Shown: positions 60,880-64,000 of the stretch, one piece after another
Layout of the letters: every line of letters begins with the position of its first letter
Numbering within the stretch: position 1 is the first letter of the stretch
Assembly (NCBI GenBank): GCA_013146195.2
Contig: CM028383.1
Coordinates: 12,279,311 to 12,343,310, forward strand
Origin: Codonopsis lanceolata
Lineage: Eukaryota; Streptophyta; Magnoliopsida; Asterales; Campanulaceae
Length of the DNA: 64,000 bases
Direction: 5' to 3'
The notes under the pieces: model-generated
Databases searched by the model: none
What the model was told of the DNA's origin: nothing
What the model saw: the letters and a program-made list of their open reading frames with translations, nothing else
Program-made: the position numbers and the translations under genes

Positions 60880-61687
60880 ACCGCTCGGATCTGTACCCTC
60901 TCGAATCGATTTCGCCTTGTCCGATTCGAACCGATACCTCGATCGATTTACGCACTACTTTCCCATATCAACCGGCCAGTACTATCTATGCCTTTCCAAA
61001 TTCGGGCCAGGTTTCTGAGGAAAATGGGGTTTTGGAGGTATCAGAAGGCTGACTGGAGGCTGTCTGGGCTTGGGGTACAGCGTGCCTTTTTATTAGTATA
61101 TTTTATTAATTTTTTTTTCCTACAATTGACCGGATAAGCACCATCTTTATTTTGACAGTCTCAGGACTTTCCCTGGAACAGTGGATTCTTTCTCCAGAGT
61201 ATAGGACCAACGTATTCCACCTGTCTTTCGACTCCCCGGGACTGGACTGGTCCCATGCGAAGGGCCTATACTCTTTCTAGGATCCACCATCCAAAATGGT
61301 ATAGGTCGAGCATCTGAGAATTATAAGTCAGCCCCTGTTTGTTATTTATATTTATTTTTTTTTGTGCGCACTTATTTTTTTATTTTTTCTAAACTTGCTC
61401 ATTTTTCCTTTTTTTTTATGTATATATATATTTTTTTTTTTGATTTTTTTACAGGGGCTGGCTCATAATTCATAGATGCAAAAACCGGTCGGTCTGTGAA
61501 GTGTCCTGAAAAACTATATGCATTCTATTGTTGGTTTATGCAAGGGGCAGGCTGGCCATGGTGTAGGGTAACAGTTCGGAATATACCTATATACGTGCTC
61601 GTGTGTGCGGTATCTAGGAAGTAGTAAAGTCTTTATTTATTTACAGATATATGAATAGAAAAATAAAATAGATATGGCATGTCTTGC
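60880..61687 (-). other. 5' leader of the Tat element
   Basis: No convincing ORF. Inverted phrases GAGTATAGG and CCTATACTC occur at 61197 and 61266, and T-rich blocks near 61100, 61350-61450. No primer site was found before the foreign LTR at 61688. Confidence 0.45.
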
Positions 61688-62975
61688 TGACAGGCTAAAG
61701 TCGCACGCCTACAAATTAATTACCAAGACAAGACTCGGCTACAGAACTGCAGCTAGGACAAGTCCAGGGTCGATCCACTGAAGAACGGTTATTCGGTTGC
61801 ACAATTGTCACTTGACAAGATTGGGGGTTTGATTAGTGATTAATTAACTACCTAAGACGTAAAGAATTAAAACTAAGTTGTAAACAATTAAAGACTAGCA
61901 CTTCAGATTTGTCTCCGTCCCCGTTTATCAATCCAATATCATCGGTATAATTTCTCTCTCTTTCTCCCTATTCACTTGATCCGAGATGTATTTCAATCCC
62001 TATTTCTTCCTTAATGATGGTTATAAGCAGTGACACACTCACTTATTTCCCTAATCAAGATCTAAACCTAAGCGACACGCCTAGGTTCACAATAACGATT
62101 GATAAAACTTTGAGAAATTAAGATCAAGGAATTCTCTATTCTTTTGCAAATAGAATGAAAACTAGTTTTACTCCCTTTTCAATTTACCATGACACATGCA
62201 TAAATCTCAAAGATGCTACTTGTGTAAAATCATAATCTGACACAGACTTAAGATTAAACTAGCATTAAATCAATTGCAAGGGAAAAGAGGGTGATCAAAT
62301 CTCAAAACCCTAAAAATCGATCTAGCAATTTAAAACAAGTAAAACTATGAATAGGGATTCAGAAGTAAAGAAATTAATACCTCAATTGAATTAAACAAAC
62401 GGTTCAGGATTCAAATCCAAAGCAATGTAATTAAGCTTCCATGAAAATAGCTAAAATCTCTAGAGAAAATTCGTAGGAGAAGAAGATCCTAATTATGAAG
62501 TCAAAACAAGTATATATACTTGTTCCCCAAAACCTAATCCTAAACTAAAAAGGAAATTCTTAAAAGAAAAAGGAAAGAGAATATTTAATAAAAGTTAATC
62601 AAATACTCCTACCATCTATTACCAAAAATAAACTAGTTTCCAAATCTTTATCTTTCACTTTGACCCCTGAACCTCCAACTTTTCTCTTTTGATTCTCGAA
62701 CTCTGCTGCTTTTGAAATCTGATCCTTGAACTTTCAGCTTTTGACAGTTTGGTCCCTGCACTTCTGATACTAGCAATTTTATCTTCCACAATAATAAACT
62801 TTTGCAGGGACATCACAAAATACTCACAATAAGTCTCAAAATTACAAAAGTTAACCAAAAACTCACCAAATCATAAACTACTCAAAATTACATCAAACTA
62901 AACTAAAATACATTAAAATAATAATAAAATGTCTAGAAAATTAGGGAATTACATATAATGAAATCCACCACATCA
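61688..62975 (-). repeat. 3' LTR of a further minus-strand Athila/Tat-type element
   Basis: About 1.29 kb, plus-strand ends TGACAGGC and CCACATCA. On the minus strand the purine tract TAAGCGTGGGGGAATT (62976-62991) directly precedes the LTR start TGATGTGG, fixing orientation. GTGGGGGAATTTGATG junctions are typical of Athila and related elements. The left boundary is chosen by TG and by where the Tat leader stops, and is uncertain by some tens of bases. Its 5' LTR and coding region lie beyond the window. Confidence 0.6.
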
Positions 62976-63765
62976 AATTCCCCCACGCTTAGACCATTAC
63001 TCGTCCCTGAGTAATATCCTATCCCCACTCTAAGCACCGGTCTAATCAGCGTAGCATGGGAGGAAAATGACCCCTAATCTCCTCTAACCCTCCGAAACAA
63101 CAGTTAACAAACATCGACCCAAACAAACAACGAACTCGGAGAATGGAACTCCGCTCCTTATCACTCCAACAATAGCAATGATACCAATGGCCTTAGCTCG
63201 ACCCCAACTCCAATGATGCAAAAACGGGACATCCAAGCTAAGGCCCACACAACAAAAAGCTAGGGGGAACTAAATATGTCCTAAGTTTCCCCCACGCTAT
63301 TCTCGCACTACTACTCCCTCAAAAATAAAGTCTATGTCGAAGCAAAGACTTACCTCGTGAATCACACCAACACCCCCTTATATCACCAAAAATTAAAAAA
63401 ACGAGGATTTTCTATCCTAACACCTCTAAACCAAACCTCCTACACCAAAAATAAATAAACCTACCCGATGCTCCAATCCTCCCTTATGACTTCCAACGCC
63501 GGTGATATAAAAGATGGAAAGAGATTCACTCACTCACCTTTTTCCTAGGCGCCGTTTCCGGTTTTCACCTAGACTCTCATATTATTATTATTATTTTTTT
63601 TTCATTTTTTTCATTTTTTTCACACCCTCTCCTTTTGCCTAAGCGCCCTCTCGGGTTTTCACTTAGCCTCTCTTTTTTTTTTCCTTTTTTTTTTTCTTCT
63701 TTGTTTTTTTTTTCAGACTCTCTCCTTTTGCCTAAGCGCCCTCTCGGGTTTTCACTTAGCCTCTC

Positions 63766-63798
<33 letters not shown>

Positions 63799-64000
63799 TC
63801 CAATTAAACAAATACAACAACCAGCAAGCACATGCACCCCACCCCCTCACAAAATCATGCATAGTCCCATATGCATCACAAAAGTAAAATAGAAGTGAGA
63901 CAGGGATAGGGATACCTCTCGGCACTACTGAGGCGGCCTGAACTGATAGTCCCACGGACCCTGCTGACTGGAACTGCTCTCTGGGAATGGCCAACTTTGC
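62976..64000 (-). other. 3' untranslated region of the right-edge element, with three hairpin copies
   Basis: Follows the purine tract. Hairpin copies lie at 63544-63575, 63637-63668 and 63730-63762; the last two are a near-identical tandem pair about 93 bp apart within T-rich DNA. On the minus strand a coding tail (WPFPESSSSQQGPWDYQFRPPQ, then a stop at 63925-63927) enters from the right edge and may be the C-terminus of the element's last ORF. Other ORFs over the T-rich blocks are artefacts. Confidence 0.45.

Larger units (their letters stand above)
42810..61687 (-). mobile_element. Ty3/gypsy Tat (Retand-like) element, minus strand, with antisense PMD gene
   Basis: Read on the minus strand: leader (60880-61687), gag, protease, G-patch-like spacer, RT, RNase H, a second RNase H, integrase (to 54024), a non-coding region holding an opposite-strand gene (49759-53457), purine tract and 3' LTR (42810-48187, split by a solo LTR). 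The VYVDDMIV active site, DNGSSLNVCP protease and dual RNase H domains define the Tat lineage. The 5' LTR is not seen; another element's LTR abuts the leader at 61688. Insertion into the Tekay integrase is indicated by the abrupt switch at 42809/42810. Many stops and frameshifts make it dead. Confidence 0.8.

Noticed and set aside
63577..63892. ORFs with repeated GFSLSLSFFF or SENPRGRLGKR units
   Set aside because: They come from the tandem hairpin copies and T runs; the regular peptide repeat reflects the nucleotide repeat.

Overview
This is repeat-rich nuclear DNA from a flowering plant, most likely a eudicot. It holds plant-only LTR-retrotransposon lineages (Ale/Retrofit-like and Sirevirus-like copia; Tekay, Athila and Tat/Retand-like gypsy), Stowaway, Tourist and Mutator-type MITEs, and a plastid-derived trnV fragment. 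I found no convincing intact host protein gene. Nearly every coding region belongs to a decayed retrotransposon with in-frame stops and frameshifts.

Layout. 27-4488 is a complete but dead copia element with short LTRs. 4.5-14.4 kb is a low-copy-looking interval with a plastid trnV-UAC fragment, hAT-like ends enclosing a 1.9 kb solo LTR (perfect AATTA target duplication), three Stowaway-type MITEs, a foldback MITE with a 9-bp duplication, a Tourist-like element, a degenerate minisatellite and two pyrimidine-rich stretches resembling gene 5' leaders. 14364-23664 is a minus-strand Tekay chromovirus whose 5' LTR is cut by a Sirevirus-like LTR (23665-24729). A 100-N assembly gap lies at 26664-26763.

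From 26764 to the end the window reads as one nested stack. A plus-strand Athila element (26764-30883) is interrupted inside integrase by a plus-strand Tekay element (5' LTR 30884-34135). That element is split inside its protease by a 4.16 kb solo LTR (35823-39985, GATTG duplication) and inside its integrase by a minus-strand Tat/Retand-like element (from 42810). The Tat element's 3' LTR is split by a 3.5 kb solo LTR (44309-47836, CGAAG duplication). Its 5' leader abuts the 3' LTR of another minus-strand Athila/Tat-type element (61688 onward). The missing 3' parts of the Athila and Tekay elements should lie beyond position 64000.

Two things stand out. First, the Tat element carries an apparently intron-containing plant mobile domain (PMD) gene, antisense between pol and the 3' LTR (49759-53457). 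Second, a short hairpin with a GNRA tetraloop, a four-A bulge and compensatory stem changes occurs five times, twice beside the pol end of the Tat element and three times in the 3' region of the unrelated-LTR element at the right edge. It looks like a conserved RNA structure of the genomic strand. All sequence comparisons here were made by eye.
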